42,228 nt of DNA from Flammeovirgaceae bacterium UBA2786 (GCA_002352225.1 DEIA01000049.1:1-42228); one strand, 5' to 3'. Shown: positions 30,988 to 39,445, counted from the first letter of the stretch. The notes: generated from the sequence alone by a model not told the origin. Made by a program: numbers and translations.

Positions 30988-32522
30988 CGCCTGCGGGTGC
31001 GGGTAGTTCCAAACAACATTCCAAATACACCCCGCACCAATTCGCGCCCAATCTGCCGCGAAACAGGTGATGACATTACTTCTTCCAATGTGCTCTTTTC
31101 CTTGCGGGAACGGCTTGTTGTTACCGATGTTGTTCTGGATTCGGTTTGTTGCTTCTGTTCTTCCCTTTTGGCCGATTGCATTTTTTCGTCCAGCATTTCA
31201 AACGCACTGCGTGGATCAATAGCATCTTTGTATTTTTTATTGATTGCTGAACTTTCGAGATGGGTTTTATACTCACCCTCACTTAGCGGCCCCATAAACG
31301 ATGCCGGTGGGGCAAGGTGGGTTACTACCGTTTCGGTTGGAATCCCTTTTTCGTTTAATACCGTTATAAAAGCTTGTCCGGTCCCTAATTGCGTAAACTG
31401 TTGCTCCATGTCGTAATACGCTGACTTGGGAAAAGTTTTGATTGTTTCTTTCAGAGCCTTTACATCATTAGGTGTAAACGCACGAATAACATGGTGTACA
31501 CGATTACCTAATTGTGCCAATACATTGGCCGGTACGTCTTGCGTAAGTTGTGTACAGAAAAATACACCCACTCCTTTTGAACGGATTAGCCTTATAATCT
31601 GATCTATCTGATCCATAAAAGCTTTGGGTGCATCCTTAAACAAAAGATGTGCTTCATCCAAAAAGAAAATTAATTTAGGCTTATCCAGATCACCGGCTTC
31701 GGGCAGGTTTTGATATAGCTCTGCCAACAAGGCAAGCATAAACGTAGAGAATACGGCCGGTTGGTTTTGAATATCCGATACATTCAACAAACTGATTACA
31801 CCACGGCCATCTACTTTCTCGAACAAATCTTCAATATCAAACGATTTTTCGCCAAACAGATGATTTACGCCTTGCTGTTCAAGTGCTACAATCTTTCTTA
31901 GTATAGTGCTGGCTGTGGCCGGAGAAATTTTACCATAATCGTTCTTAATTTCAGCCGCGCCCTCCCCTTCCGATAAATAGTTCAATACCTTTTTAAGATC
32001 ATTCAAGTCCACGATGGGAAGCTCTTTATCATCTGCATACTTGAACAAAATCATCATCACTCCGCTTTGCACTTCATTCAATTCAAGAATTTTGCTAAGC
32101 AATACAGGGCCAAACTCGGTAACCGTGGCTCGCATTTGTGCCCCTACCTTTCCACTTAACGAGTAAAGCTCAACCGGATAGCCCGATGGGGTATAAGTTA
32201 TACCCAGTGCATTAGCCCGTTCATTTATCTTATCGTTTACCAAACCTTCCTTGGCCATACCCGAAATATCACCTTTCATATCGGGCATAAACACGGGCAC
32301 ACCAGCAGCAGAAAGTTGTTCGGCCAGCAATTGTAATGTTCGGGTTTTACCCGATCCGGTTGCGCCTGTTACCAACCCGTGCCGGTTCATCATGCGCAAG
32401 GGCAGGTTTACTTTAGCCTGGGCATTAATGGTACCCTGATATATTCCTGCTCCCAGGTAAATACTGGCACCCGAAATAGTGTACGACTTATTTATTGATT
32501 CGATAAATTTTTCTACTGACAT
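30984..32522 (-). CDS. HerA-like ATPase, DUF853/YjgR family
   Basis: 512 residues. The AAA+/HerA-FtsK-type ATPase core has Walker A GATGSGKT (53-60) and Walker B 'KLIFFLDEAHLLF' (about 283-295), plus an 'MPDMKGDISGMAKEG' segment typical of YjgR/DUF853 proteins. The C-terminal part is charged ('REEQKQQTESRTT') and ends in 'GMLFGTTRTRRR'. DUF853 proteins are widespread and of unknown function; the fold suggests a hexameric DNA or protein translocase. No HerA partner nuclease (NurA) is next to it. Its stop codon overlaps the stop of the converging AraC gene. Confidence 0.9.
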   Translation of the reverse strand: MSVEKFIESINKSYTISGASIYLGAGIYQGTINAQAKVNLPLRMMNRHGLVTGATGSGKTRTLQLLAEQLSAAGVPVFMPDMKGDISGMAKEGLVNDKINERANALGITYTPSGYPVELYSLSGKVGAQMRATVTEFGPVLLSKILELNEVQSGVMMILFKYADDKELPIVDLNDLKKVLNYLSEGEGAAEIKNDYGKISPATASTILRKIVALEQQGVNHLFGEKSFDIEDLFEKVDGRGVISLLNVSDIQNQPAVFSTFMLALLAELYQNLPEAGDLDKPKLIFFLDEAHLLFKDAPKAFMDQIDQIIRLIRSKGVGVFFCTQLTQDVPANVLAQLGNRVHHVIRAFTPNDVKALKETIKTFPKSAYYDMEQQFTQLGTGQAFITVLNEKGIPTETVVTHLAPPASFMGPLSEGEYKTHLESSAINKKYKDAIDPRSAFEMLDEKMQSAKREEQKQQTESRTTSVTTSRSRKEKSTLEEVMSSPVSRQIGRELVRGVFGMLFGTTRTRRR

Positions 32523-32604
32523 AATCTTTTGCTTTTAATACCCAGTGTAACCCGGGTTCCATTCTAAAATTAGTGTAAAATACTAATTACAGTTTTAGAC
32601 TGCC

Positions 32605-33117
32605 TTAAAGTTTTTTCTTCAGCAACCAATCCACCTGCGGATCATCGCCCATCCAGAATGTATGTTCCGAAAATCGTTCAAAACCCCAACGCTTATAAAA
32701 TCGTTGTGCTTTAAAATTTTTCTCCCACACGCCAAGCCATATCCACTCAAACCTGCCTTGCATGGCATATGCCAATGCCTTCTCCATCAGTAACTGGCCT
32801 ACCGATTGGCCTTGTACAGAAGTAAGCAGGTAAAGCCGATGAAGTTCTATTGCATTTTCGCCTAAATAGGATGCCGCCTCGTTGCTTTTGCGCAGGCGAA
32901 CAAAACCAACCACATTATCATTATCCAGAGCAAGGTATAATTTTGAATGCGGTTCATAAAATTCCTGCTCCAGTATGGGCAGGGTGTATGCCGTATCGAA
33001 AAAGGCTTTTAGGTTTTCAGGTGTATTGGAAGAAGCAAAAGTATCGGCATACGATGAGATAGCCACTTGCCGCATGGCTGGTATCTGGTCGAATCGTGCT
33101 TCTTCAATACGAATCAT
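32605..33117 (-). CDS. GNAT-family N-acetyltransferase
   Basis: 170 residues from ATG 33117 (MIRIEEARFDQIPAMRQVA). GNAT fold marks: 'YLALDNDNVVGFVRLRK' (strands 2-4), 'ELHRLYLLTSVQGQSVGQLLMEKAL' (strand 4 and the acetyl-CoA pyrophosphate-binding turn QGQSVG), and 'EWIWLGVWEKNFKAQRFYKRWGFE' (strand 5 and Asn/Tyr helix). The acceptor is unknown; GNAT enzymes of this size may act on amino acids, polyamines, tRNA synthetase poisons or protein N-termini. The ATG follows directly on the T tract of the preceding gene's terminator. Confidence 0.88.
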   Translation of the reverse strand: MIRIEEARFDQIPAMRQVAISSYADTFASSNTPENLKAFFDTAYTLPILEQEFYEPHSKLYLALDNDNVVGFVRLRKSNEAASYLGENAIELHRLYLLTSVQGQSVGQLLMEKALAYAMQGRFEWIWLGVWEKNFKAQRFYKRWGFERFSEHTFWMGDDPQVDWLLKKKL

Positions 33118-33164
33118 AAAAAAAAATGCTTTACCCCGCCTATTCAAGTAAGCCGGGTAAAGCA
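33118..33164 (-). terminator. Rho-independent terminator after the DUF3078 gene, abutting the GNAT start
   Basis: On the - strand TGCTTTACCC (33164-33155) pairs perfectly with GGGTAAAGCA (33136-33127), with an 18-base loop, followed by nine T residues (33126-33118) and then at once ATG 33117. It is 13 bases after the DUF3078 stop. Confidence 0.85.
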
Positions 33165-33176
33165 GTAACAAGGAAT

Positions 33177-34100
33177 CTACTTATCAGAATAATTCTGAAA
33201 CGTGTAAAGTACACCTAACGAGAATGCCTGGCTAAGTTGCACACCGCTATCCTGGTCGAAATCATAAATCAGGATTCCTCCTAATGAAACGTTTACAAAC
33301 TTATTCACCTTGGCTGTAAGATTAAGATCTAAACGATGGTCGATGGTTTTGGCTTCGAGGGTCTCGTAGTTAGCAAACATTACATACCGCCATTTCAGGT
33401 TTATATTTTCGGCTATGTCTTTATTAAAATCTGCCGCCAACTGAAAGGCCAGCCACTCGAAGCGGGTATTTTCGCCCAGCAAAACACCGTAAGGGTTAGT
33501 TGCACTTACAGCATTAAAACGGCCATTGTTATCAGCAACAATGGTAACACGTGGTGAGAACGGAGAAAAATTTACTTTAAAATAATCTACCGGCTTATAC
33601 TCCAAACCCCAGGCCGAGGTGATAAATGCAGGCGCAAAAACATCGGAGATAAGGGTACCTTGCTCTACCCCGTTAATATCTTTTGCATAACTGTATCCTT
33701 TTGCAAATTGCGATAAGAACGAAAGCGATGAAGTAAAACTCCACTTCGAACTTAATTCGCGTCCGTATTTGGTTTGGAGAAAAATTCGATCTAACGTTTT
33801 CCGATAACCCTGACCCTGATTATTCACCATTCCGTACAGGAAGTCAAGTTCATTATCCCAACTGTTTTTGTCTTTTTTAAAGTTGGCTTTATAGTTTAAA
33901 AAGCCATTGAACCCGATGGAGTTAACCCCACCTGCTTTCCAATTTGAAGTGAATGACGCCTGATTAACGTTTAATCCGGCTTTAAACGATTTTTTCCAAT
34001 TGCTGGTAGAATCTACCTTAACAACCTGAGCCGATGCCAATACAGAAAAAGAAATGAAAAGACCTGCAAACAATAGTCTTTTTAGAGAAAAGAAGTACAT
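33177..34100 (-). CDS. DUF3078 outer-membrane beta-barrel protein
   Basis: 307 residues from ATG 34100 (MYFFSLKRLLFAGLFISFSVLASAQ), a clear signal peptide; an in-frame ATG at 34124 would place the promoter -7 element inside the gene. The mature part is all beta strand with aromatic-rich alternation: 'WKKSFKAGLNVNQASFTSNWKAGGVNSIG', 'SWDNELDFLYGMVNNQGQGYRKTLDRI', and it ends 'FSLGVLYTFQNYSDK'. This matches DUF3078, a Bacteroidota outer-membrane family of unknown function. It has a recognisable promoter upstream and a terminator downstream, so it is a single-gene unit. Confidence 0.9.
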   Translation of the reverse strand: MYFFSLKRLLFAGLFISFSVLASAQVVKVDSTSNWKKSFKAGLNVNQASFTSNWKAGGVNSIGFNGFLNYKANFKKDKNSWDNELDFLYGMVNNQGQGYRKTLDRIFLQTKYGRELSSKWSFTSSLSFLSQFAKGYSYAKDINGVEQGTLISDVFAPAFITSAWGLEYKPVDYFKVNFSPFSPRVTIVADNNGRFNAVSATNPYGVLLGENTRFEWLAFQLAADFNKDIAENINLKWRYVMFANYETLEAKTIDHRLDLNLTAKVNKFVNVSLGGILIYDFDQDSGVQLSQAFSLGVLYTFQNYSDK

Positions 34101-34123
34101 ATCAAAGTGTTTATAGTAAGGCA

Positions 34124-34150
34124 CAAAGGTAAAGAAAAAGCGGGTGCCAA
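34124..34150 (-). promoter_or_regulatory. Promoter of the DUF3078 gene
   Basis: On the - strand, TTG (34150-34148), 16 bases, then TACCTTTG (34131-34124), a perfect -7 match. The ATG is 23 bases downstream. Confidence 0.6.
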
Positions 34151-34165
34151 TCCCCCGGGCGGTGA

Positions 34166-34567
34166 TCAGATGTTGTTTACCCGGATTTCGTCCAGTGCTA
34201 CCTCGGTAAGCGGCTTGGTAATAAACTTGATTACGTGATTGTTGTTCACAATCTTATCGATGTCGCGTTTGTTATCCGAGCTTGAGAGGATTATTACTTT
34301 GCACTTGCTTCGTACCAGTTCGTTGAATTTTTCAAATTCATATAAAAACACAAACCCATCTACAATAGGCATGTTAATATCCAGAAAAATAAGATTAGGA
34401 ATATTTTCTGGTTCACCCTGATGTTGCTTAAGATAATCCAGCGCGCTCTTGCCTGAGCTTTTTACCTCTACCCGTCTTGCAAACTTTGTAATTTCGATAA
34501 TCCGCTTACTGATAAAATTATCCGTATCGTTATCATCTACCAGTAATACAAGGTCAATCGTTTTCAT
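34166..34567 (-). CDS. Single-domain response regulator
   Basis: 133 residues from ATG 34567 (MKTIDLVLLVDDNDTDNF). A lone CheY-like receiver domain: acidic pocket D11-D12, phospho-acceptor D63 in 'LIFLDINMPIVDGF', Thr/Ser switch in 'IILSSS' and the conserved Lys in 'FITKPLT'. No output domain, so it would act by protein contact, or in a phosphorelay. No histidine kinase is adjacent. An in-frame upstream start (34588) would add seven residues and is less likely. Confidence 0.92.
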   Translation of the reverse strand: MKTIDLVLLVDDNDTDNFISKRIIEITKFARRVEVKSSGKSALDYLKQHQGEPENIPNLIFLDINMPIVDGFVFLYEFEKFNELVRSKCKVIILSSSDNKRDIDKIVNNNHVIKFITKPLTEVALDEIRVNNI

Positions 34568-34622
34568 AGCAGCTACTTCCATACACAACCCTCCTTTAAT
34601 TTGTTATCCCTACTTCAACACG

Positions 34623-34630
34623 CAAAATTA
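34623..34630 (-). promoter_or_regulatory. -7 element of the response regulator gene
   Basis: On the - strand TAATTTTG, a perfect TAnnTTTG match, 55 bases upstream of the ATG. A -33 TTG at normal spacing was not found. Confidence 0.4.
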
Positions 34631-34712
34631 TTCATTTTTTGCAGTTCTTAAACTTTTGACCAAGATGTTGGGGAAGCACGTAAGTATTTACCTAAAAAAG
34701 TAAAAAAAGAGG

Positions 34713-36482
34713 CTACTGGGAAAGGATTTTGAGTTTTTCGCCCCGGGCAAGTTTAAAGTCTTCTTTCTTGTTCCACTCCATAATATCCTTAATGGTAACA
34801 TTATACTGTCGGGCAACACTATACAGTGTATCCGACTCCTTAACTTCATGTACAATGAATTGATTTTGTGTCGGTTGCGTAGCCGTTTCAGCTTTTTGAG
34901 CGGGCCGGATTGCCAAAATCTGACCTGGTTTTATTCCTGTTGCTATGTCTAACTCATTCCATTCCAGTAAATCGGCAACAGATATGGTATATAGCTTGGC
35001 AATAGCATAAAGGGTTTCACCTTGTTTTACCAGGTGTGTAGTAAGATTTGGCTGGGATGCATCGGGTTGCTTTGTTACCAATAAAGAGGTATCGGTATAA
35101 TTTTTTTCCGTTACAGTAACCGGTATCTCAGGTTTAACTTTGGGCTGAACTGTTTCTACTGTTTCCTTTGGGCGTACTTCCCAATTAAAAAACGAATCCG
35201 AATCAACCTCGGCTACCGCTGTAGTTTCTTCTAATACAGGTTCTAAAATTGGGGCATTACCTCGTACTGGGGCCGCTTTTACATTATCCAACCGCACCAC
35301 ATCGCCTGTCTTTAAAACACCAGCAAGTTGTTTGTTATACTTTTTAAGTCGTTTTACCTGCACTCCCGTTTGTTGGCTAATCATCCACAAATTGTCTCCC
35401 GGTTTAACTGTATAGCTTTCGCCAGAAGCGTGGGTTTTCTTGCGTGCCAGATAGTAATATGAACCGGTTATCAGGGTATGATCGATAGGAATCTCATTGT
35501 ATTTCAAAAATTCTGAGATGGTAATACCCGACCGTTTGGCTATTGCAGTAGTGGTTTCGCCCGGCATTGCCTGAATAGCCATTATTCCGTTGTGTTTTTT
35601 CTTTTCTGTTCGTGCAGTAGGTTTTACTTCTATTACTTCCGGCTTTGACGTAGAGGCTATATTGAGTGTATTGAACTCGGCTGGTAACGAGCCTGTAGGA
35701 ATAATTACAGCATACGTTTTATCGGCAGGAATCTGATCTTTGCGTATCCATTTATTGTAATCGCGAAGTAACGTTTCATCAATGGCTAACTCAGCCGATA
35801 ATTCTGAAAGACGTTTGGTTGTTGTAATAGCATAAGGTGAAACCTTTACCTGCGGATCGCCCTTTACTGCATTTTCAAATGCTACTTTGTGTGCCAGGTA
35901 TTTTTTTATATACCAGTACGTATCGGAAGTAATGTCCATGTGGCGGGCTCCGTTGTGTTTATCGCCAACGGAACGTTGCACACCACCACCACCCATCTGG
36001 TACGATTGTAAGGCCAGCAACCAGTTATTAAACAAAAAATTATTCTTTTTCAGGTAACGGGCTGCAGCACGGGTGGCCGAATAAATATTCATGCGTTCAT
36101 CTACTTCTTTATCAACTCGCAGGCCCATTTCAAGCGCAGTAAAATCTTTAAACTGCCAGAAGCCTACTGCATTAGAAACTGAAACCGCATCCGAAATCAG
36201 CGCGCTTTCCTGCAGCACCAGATATTTGAAATCGAGTGGCAATCGTTCTTCTTCGAAAATTTTTTCAATAATGGGAAAATACGTCTTGGCCCGTTCTACC
36301 TTTATATTGAAGTAGCGTGGGTATTGGGTAAGCGCGTCTACATCTTTTTGAATTTCGCGTCTGGCATCATCACGTAGGGTGAGTGTCATATCTGCGAAAT
36401 GCATTTTATGCGGCACTTCAGGAGTTTGGGCGTGTGAGGCAGCAACTCCGAAAAAAATGAGTGCGACTGCTAAAAATCTCAT
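34713..36482 (-). CDS. mltD: Membrane-bound lytic murein transglycosylase D-like protein with four LysM domains
   Basis: 589 residues from ATG 36482 (MRFLAVALIFFGVAASHAQ); the in-frame TTG codons just upstream are not needed. After the signal peptide, an SLT domain (about 65-215) carries the catalytic Glu E92 in 'YLVLQESAL' and 'SNAVGFWQF', 'ALQSYQMGGGGVQRS'. Four LysM domains follow: around residues 300-350, 355-400, 485-535 and 540-589, with a Pro/Val/Glu-rich linker between the second and third. The enzyme would cleave the glycan strands of peptidoglycan to anhydromuropeptides, with LysM units holding it on the wall. No lipobox is obvious, so periplasmic rather than lipidated. Confidence 0.93.
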   Translation of the reverse strand: MRFLAVALIFFGVAASHAQTPEVPHKMHFADMTLTLRDDARREIQKDVDALTQYPRYFNIKVERAKTYFPIIEKIFEEERLPLDFKYLVLQESALISDAVSVSNAVGFWQFKDFTALEMGLRVDKEVDERMNIYSATRAAARYLKKNNFLFNNWLLALQSYQMGGGGVQRSVGDKHNGARHMDITSDTYWYIKKYLAHKVAFENAVKGDPQVKVSPYAITTTKRLSELSAELAIDETLLRDYNKWIRKDQIPADKTYAVIIPTGSLPAEFNTLNIASTSKPEVIEVKPTARTEKKKHNGIMAIQAMPGETTTAIAKRSGITISEFLKYNEIPIDHTLITGSYYYLARKKTHASGESYTVKPGDNLWMISQQTGVQVKRLKKYNKQLAGVLKTGDVVRLDNVKAAPVRGNAPILEPVLEETTAVAEVDSDSFFNWEVRPKETVETVQPKVKPEIPVTVTEKNYTDTSLLVTKQPDASQPNLTTHLVKQGETLYAIAKLYTISVADLLEWNELDIATGIKPGQILAIRPAQKAETATQPTQNQFIVHEVKESDTLYSVARQYNVTIKDIMEWNKKEDFKLARGEKLKILSQ

Positions 36483-36488
36483 CGGCAA

Positions 36489-36496
36489 CAAAGGTA
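36489..36496 (-). promoter_or_regulatory. -7 element of the lytic transglycosylase gene
   Basis: On the - strand TACCTTTG, a perfect TAnnTTTG match ending six bases before ATG 36482. A start of transcription at or next to the ATG is expected, so the mRNA may be leaderless. Confidence 0.5.
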
Positions 36497-36545
36497 AATG
36501 AAAAGATCAGGAATTGAAATAGGGTAACGCGAATAAGTGGTGTTT

Positions 36546-36570
36546 CTTATAAGGTTGTCAACCTTATAAG
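36546..36570. repeat. Perfect 25-bp palindrome between the DUF4926 and transglycosylase genes
   Basis: Arms CTTATAAGGTTG (36546-36557) and CAACCTTATAAG (36559-36570) with a single central T. Each arm itself contains the smaller palindrome CTTATAAG. It lies in a 135-base gap, 48 bases after the DUF4926 stop and about 50 bases upstream of the transglycosylase -7 element. No T tract follows on either strand. It could be an operator, a transcript-end hairpin or one copy of an interspersed palindromic repeat. Confidence 0.6.
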
Positions 36571-36617
36571 GATACGCGTGGTCGCTGTGCACACCCCGTA
36601 CGAGAGCGAAAAAAAAT

Positions 36618-36863
36618 TCAGGAGTGAGAGTATGTTCTGTAATGCACAACACCATGTTCCAAGGGGTGTTGTATAAAGGTTTCTCCAACAACAACCACAT
36701 CCAGTGTACGGCCATGATTATCGAAAAATTCGAGGCAATAACCGGTTTCACCCTTGCTATTAACGCTTATCTCAACAATAGTGGCTACATCGCCTTTAAT
36801 AAAGCCGAGTTCAGGAAGGTCTTTCGACAGTTGTACTTCACTATAAAGTTCAAACTTGCTCAT
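36618..36863 (-). CDS. DUF4926 family small protein
   Basis: 81 residues from ATG 36863 (MSKFELYSEVQLSKDLPELG), eight bases after the stop of the DUF6883-like gene. The pattern 'LSKDLPELGFIKGDVATIVEI...YCLEFFDNHGRTLDVVVV' matches DUF4926, a small all-beta SH3-like family ('L.eDlPe.gL..GdvGtVVE....yevEFvd.dG.t'). DUF4926 genes are often found directly after DUF6883 genes, as here, so the two probably act together. The molecular function is unknown. Confidence 0.8.
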   Translation of the reverse strand: MSKFELYSEVQLSKDLPELGFIKGDVATIVEISVNSKGETGYCLEFFDNHGRTLDVVVVGETFIQHPLEHGVVHYRTYSHS

Positions 36864-36871
36864 AAATGTAT

Positions 36872-37180
36872 TCAAGCCGGGGACAAAGTTACAAAACGAA
36901 ATTTATTGTGTTCAATCTCTTCCATCCAGATAGTTACAACAACGTTGTTTCTCAACCTACCTTCAATCCTATACAGGTTACCAAACTCACTTGTTCTAGA
37001 CAATATCGCCTCGTTCCTTGAAGCAATATTTATAATCTCTTCAATCAGTTCGGTATAATTATGCCTGTTAAATCCAAGCTTTAACAGAAATGCCGATTTA
37101 TCATTCTTTTCTTTACTGACCAGCAAGTAGTTCAGAACCTTCTCTTCCGGGATAATAACATCTTCCGGTTTTATAATCAT
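36872..37180 (-). CDS. DUF6883-like protein, partner of the DUF4926 gene
   Basis: 102 residues from ATG 37180 (MIIKPEDVIIPEEKVLNYLLV). Visible pattern: 'IPEEKVLNYLLVSKEKNDKSAFLLKLGF', then a helix, then 'LYRIEGRLRNNVVVTIWMEE' and the terminal 'FRFVTLSPA'. This fits the DUF6883 domain ('ip.eKl..YLL....rgdKs.fL...Gf', '..VvTvW', '.rFVTl.P'), found alone and as the last domain of some secreted polymorphic-toxin-like proteins. Function unproven. A -7-like TATATTTG lies 143 bases upstream (37331-37324, - strand) without a good -33 partner. Bases are rather AT-rich compared with neighbours. Confidence 0.7.
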   Translation of the reverse strand: MIIKPEDVIIPEEKVLNYLLVSKEKNDKSAFLLKLGFNRHNYTELIEEIINIASRNEAILSRTSEFGNLYRIEGRLRNNVVVTIWMEEIEHNKFRFVTLSPA

Positions 37181-37418
37181 ATACCAATGTTTGAAATAGT
37201 CAAACAACAGAATTATTAATCCTAACGCAACGAACAGAAAACCACAACGCTAACCCTATGCTGCCTGTACAGGTTAACGAAGCCGTTATACTTATTCTTA
37301 ATGAGAGAATTTAAGTTCATTGTCAAATATAACGAAAACTGAACTTTTTAAAAGGCTTGCCAATACATTGGAAATTAATCAAGCATTGACCCGCAGGCCT
37401 GGAGCCTTGGCACTAATA

Positions 37419-38054
37419 CTATTTCTTGCGTGCCATCATAATACCATCGCGCAAAGGCAGCAACAGGCACTCCACACGGGTATCGGTGGCTACCACATCG
37501 TTAAACTCCTGTAAAGCTTTTGTGTCTTTATCCGTTTTAACCTGTGTAATCTTTCCGCTCCACAATACATTATCGGCCAGTATAAGCCCGCCCGGGCGCA
37601 CTTTATCCAATATCAGGTTGTAGTATTTCAGGTAATTCTCTTTATCGGCATCTATAAAAACCAGATCGAATGTATAATTAAGCGTGGGTACAATGTTTAT
37701 TGCATTGCCAATACGGTAATCAACTGCGTGGCTTATACCAGCCTGCAGAAAATATTCCCGAACGCGATTCTCTAATTCTTCATTTATATCAATGGTTACG
37801 AGTTTGCCTCCTCCTGCAAGCCCTTCGGCCAAACAAATTGCTGAATAACCAGTATAGGTTCCGATTTCCAGAATTGTTTGGGGTTGCATCAGTTTACTGA
37901 TCATAGACAAAAACCTGCCCTGCACATTTCCCGAAAGCATGCGCGGCTTTAGCACACTGGCGTGTGTATCGCGGTTGATCTTTTTAAGCAGATCGGGTTC
38001 GGAAGCCGTGTGGGCCTGCACATAGGCGGCAATATCATCAGGCAGAAACTCCAT
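37419..38054 (-). CDS. SAM-dependent O-methyltransferase (class I, COMT-like family 3)
   Basis: 211 residues. Rossmann-like methyltransferase with SAM-binding 'ILEIGTYTGYSAICLAEGL' (about 61-79), acidic 'TIDINEELENRVREYF', 'IGNAINIVPTL', metal-binding 'FIDADKENYLKYYN' (about 134-147) and 'ADNVLWSGKI' (about 160-169). The Asp residues in the last two segments hold Mg2+ in catechol-type O-methyltransferases such as CCoAOMT. The acceptor in bacteria of this type is unknown. Its start overlaps the end of the upstream M16 peptidase gene by 17 bases, so they are one operon. Confidence 0.92.
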   Translation of the reverse strand: MEFLPDDIAAYVQAHTASEPDLLKKINRDTHASVLKPRMLSGNVQGRFLSMISKLMQPQTILEIGTYTGYSAICLAEGLAGGGKLVTIDINEELENRVREYFLQAGISHAVDYRIGNAINIVPTLNYTFDLVFIDADKENYLKYYNLILDKVRPGGLILADNVLWSGKITQVKTDKDTKALQEFNDVVATDTRVECLLLPLRDGIMMARKK

Positions 38055-39285
38055 GCGCAGGTTCCATTATCAGGTAACTAAGTTTATCTTCATCAAACAT
38101 TTCATTGGCCAGTTGCTGAAGTTGCTGAGCCGAAGTGTTTCTTACGCGATCAAAAATTTCATCAAGGGAAGTTACCCGGCCCTGATCGAGAATGTTGCGC
38201 GCCATCATCATCATAAAACTGATATTATTTTCTTCGGCCATGGCAATTTGCCCCAGCAGTTGTTCTTTAGACGAGGCAAGTTGTTTTATACCCAGAGGCG
38301 AATCGGTAAGTTTTTTCAGTTCTTGTTTTATGAGTGCAACGCTCCGTTTGAGTTGTTTAGGCTCTGTTCCAAATGAAATTGCAAACAAGCCTGTATCGGT
38401 AAACGGAACGTACTGTGCACCGATGGAATAAACAAACCCATGCTTTTCGCGCAAAGCAAGATTTAACCGCGAGTTCATACCCGAACCACCCAATATGCTG
38501 GTAAGCATATAAAACGGGCTGCGTTTTGGATCTGTAAACGAATAAGCCGGCCGCCCGATGGCACAACGTGATTGTTTGACCGGGCGTTTCAATACTACTT
38601 CGTGTGGTTTATATCCTTTGAAAGGATTGCGCTTTTTCCCTGACCGCAATACGGGAATTGCGCCCAGATACTTTTCAGCCAGCTTAACTACTTGCTCCAT
38701 CGGGATGTTACCTACGCACGAAAACACAATCCGTCTGGTATCCAGATGTTCGCGAATAAATTGTTGAAAATTCTTTCTTTTAAAGTTTCGCACAGATTTT
38801 TCGGTACCCAAAATATTCATACCTAACGAATGACCTGCAAACACCACCTTATCAAATTCATCTTGTAATGAATCGTCCGGATCATCAAAGTACATAGACA
38901 TTTCTTCCAGTATAACCTGTCGTTCTTTTTCGATTTGGGAAGCAGGAAAGACGGAATCGAAGGTGATGTCGGTTAATAATTCGATGGCCCGTTCAAAGTA
39001 ATCATCGCGCAAAGACGCGTAGAAAAGGATTTTTTCTTTATCGGTATAAGCGTTCAATTCACCCCCAAGCGATTCCAACCGGTTGATGATATGAAAGGCT
39101 TTGCGCTTGCGCGTACCTTTAAAGGCCATGTGTTCCCAGAAATGGGCAATGCCCTGATTGGCTGGTGTTTCATCGCGACTGCCAATATCCAGCATAATGC
39201 CGCAGTGAACAATTTTGGTAGTGGTAACCCGATTATGGATTACCCTGATTCCGTTTTTAAGTGTATAAATCTCGTGCTCCCTCAT
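38038..39285 (-). CDS. M16-family zinc metallopeptidase
   Basis: 415 residues from ATG 39285 (MREHEIYTLKNGIRVI). The inverted zinc motif HxxEH is intact: H48-F-W-E51-H52 in 'GIAHFWEHMAFKGTRKR', with the distal Glu near residue 127 in 'ERQVILEEM'. The second, non-catalytic M16 half covers about 190-415, with the 'GRPAYSFTDPKRSPFYMLTSILGGSGMNSRLN' (Arg/Tyr substrate-binding) segment. No signal peptide, so probably cytoplasmic. Such single-chain M16B enzymes often act as homo- or hetero-dimers and degrade peptides such as signal or transit peptides. Co-transcribed with the O-methyltransferase. Confidence 0.93.
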   Translation of the reverse strand: MREHEIYTLKNGIRVIHNRVTTTKIVHCGIMLDIGSRDETPANQGIAHFWEHMAFKGTRKRKAFHIINRLESLGGELNAYTDKEKILFYASLRDDYFERAIELLTDITFDSVFPASQIEKERQVILEEMSMYFDDPDDSLQDEFDKVVFAGHSLGMNILGTEKSVRNFKRKNFQQFIREHLDTRRIVFSCVGNIPMEQVVKLAEKYLGAIPVLRSGKKRNPFKGYKPHEVVLKRPVKQSRCAIGRPAYSFTDPKRSPFYMLTSILGGSGMNSRLNLALREKHGFVYSIGAQYVPFTDTGLFAISFGTEPKQLKRSVALIKQELKKLTDSPLGIKQLASSKEQLLGQIAMAEENNISFMMMMARNILDQGRVTSLDEIFDRVRNTSAQQLQQLANEMFDEDKLSYLIMEPAHGVSA

Positions 39286-39445
39286 AGCAAACTGCAAAAG
39301 TAATCTTTACACCGCGCTGTACCAACCCCGAACAAAATTGCCCGCAAACGGGCATGGTGGTTGACACATGCATTTTATTTTTTGTAAAATCGCCTTTGTG
39401 CTGCGGCACAATAATTGAAAGCTTTGAACAAAACCTGGCTCTTAT

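Noticed and set aside
33184..33198. TCAGAATAATTCTGA, which resembles the iron-box palindrome
   Set aside because: It lies inside the last codons of the DUF3078 gene, far from any promoter, and its flanks lack the TTT/AAA extension of the three haem-locus copies.
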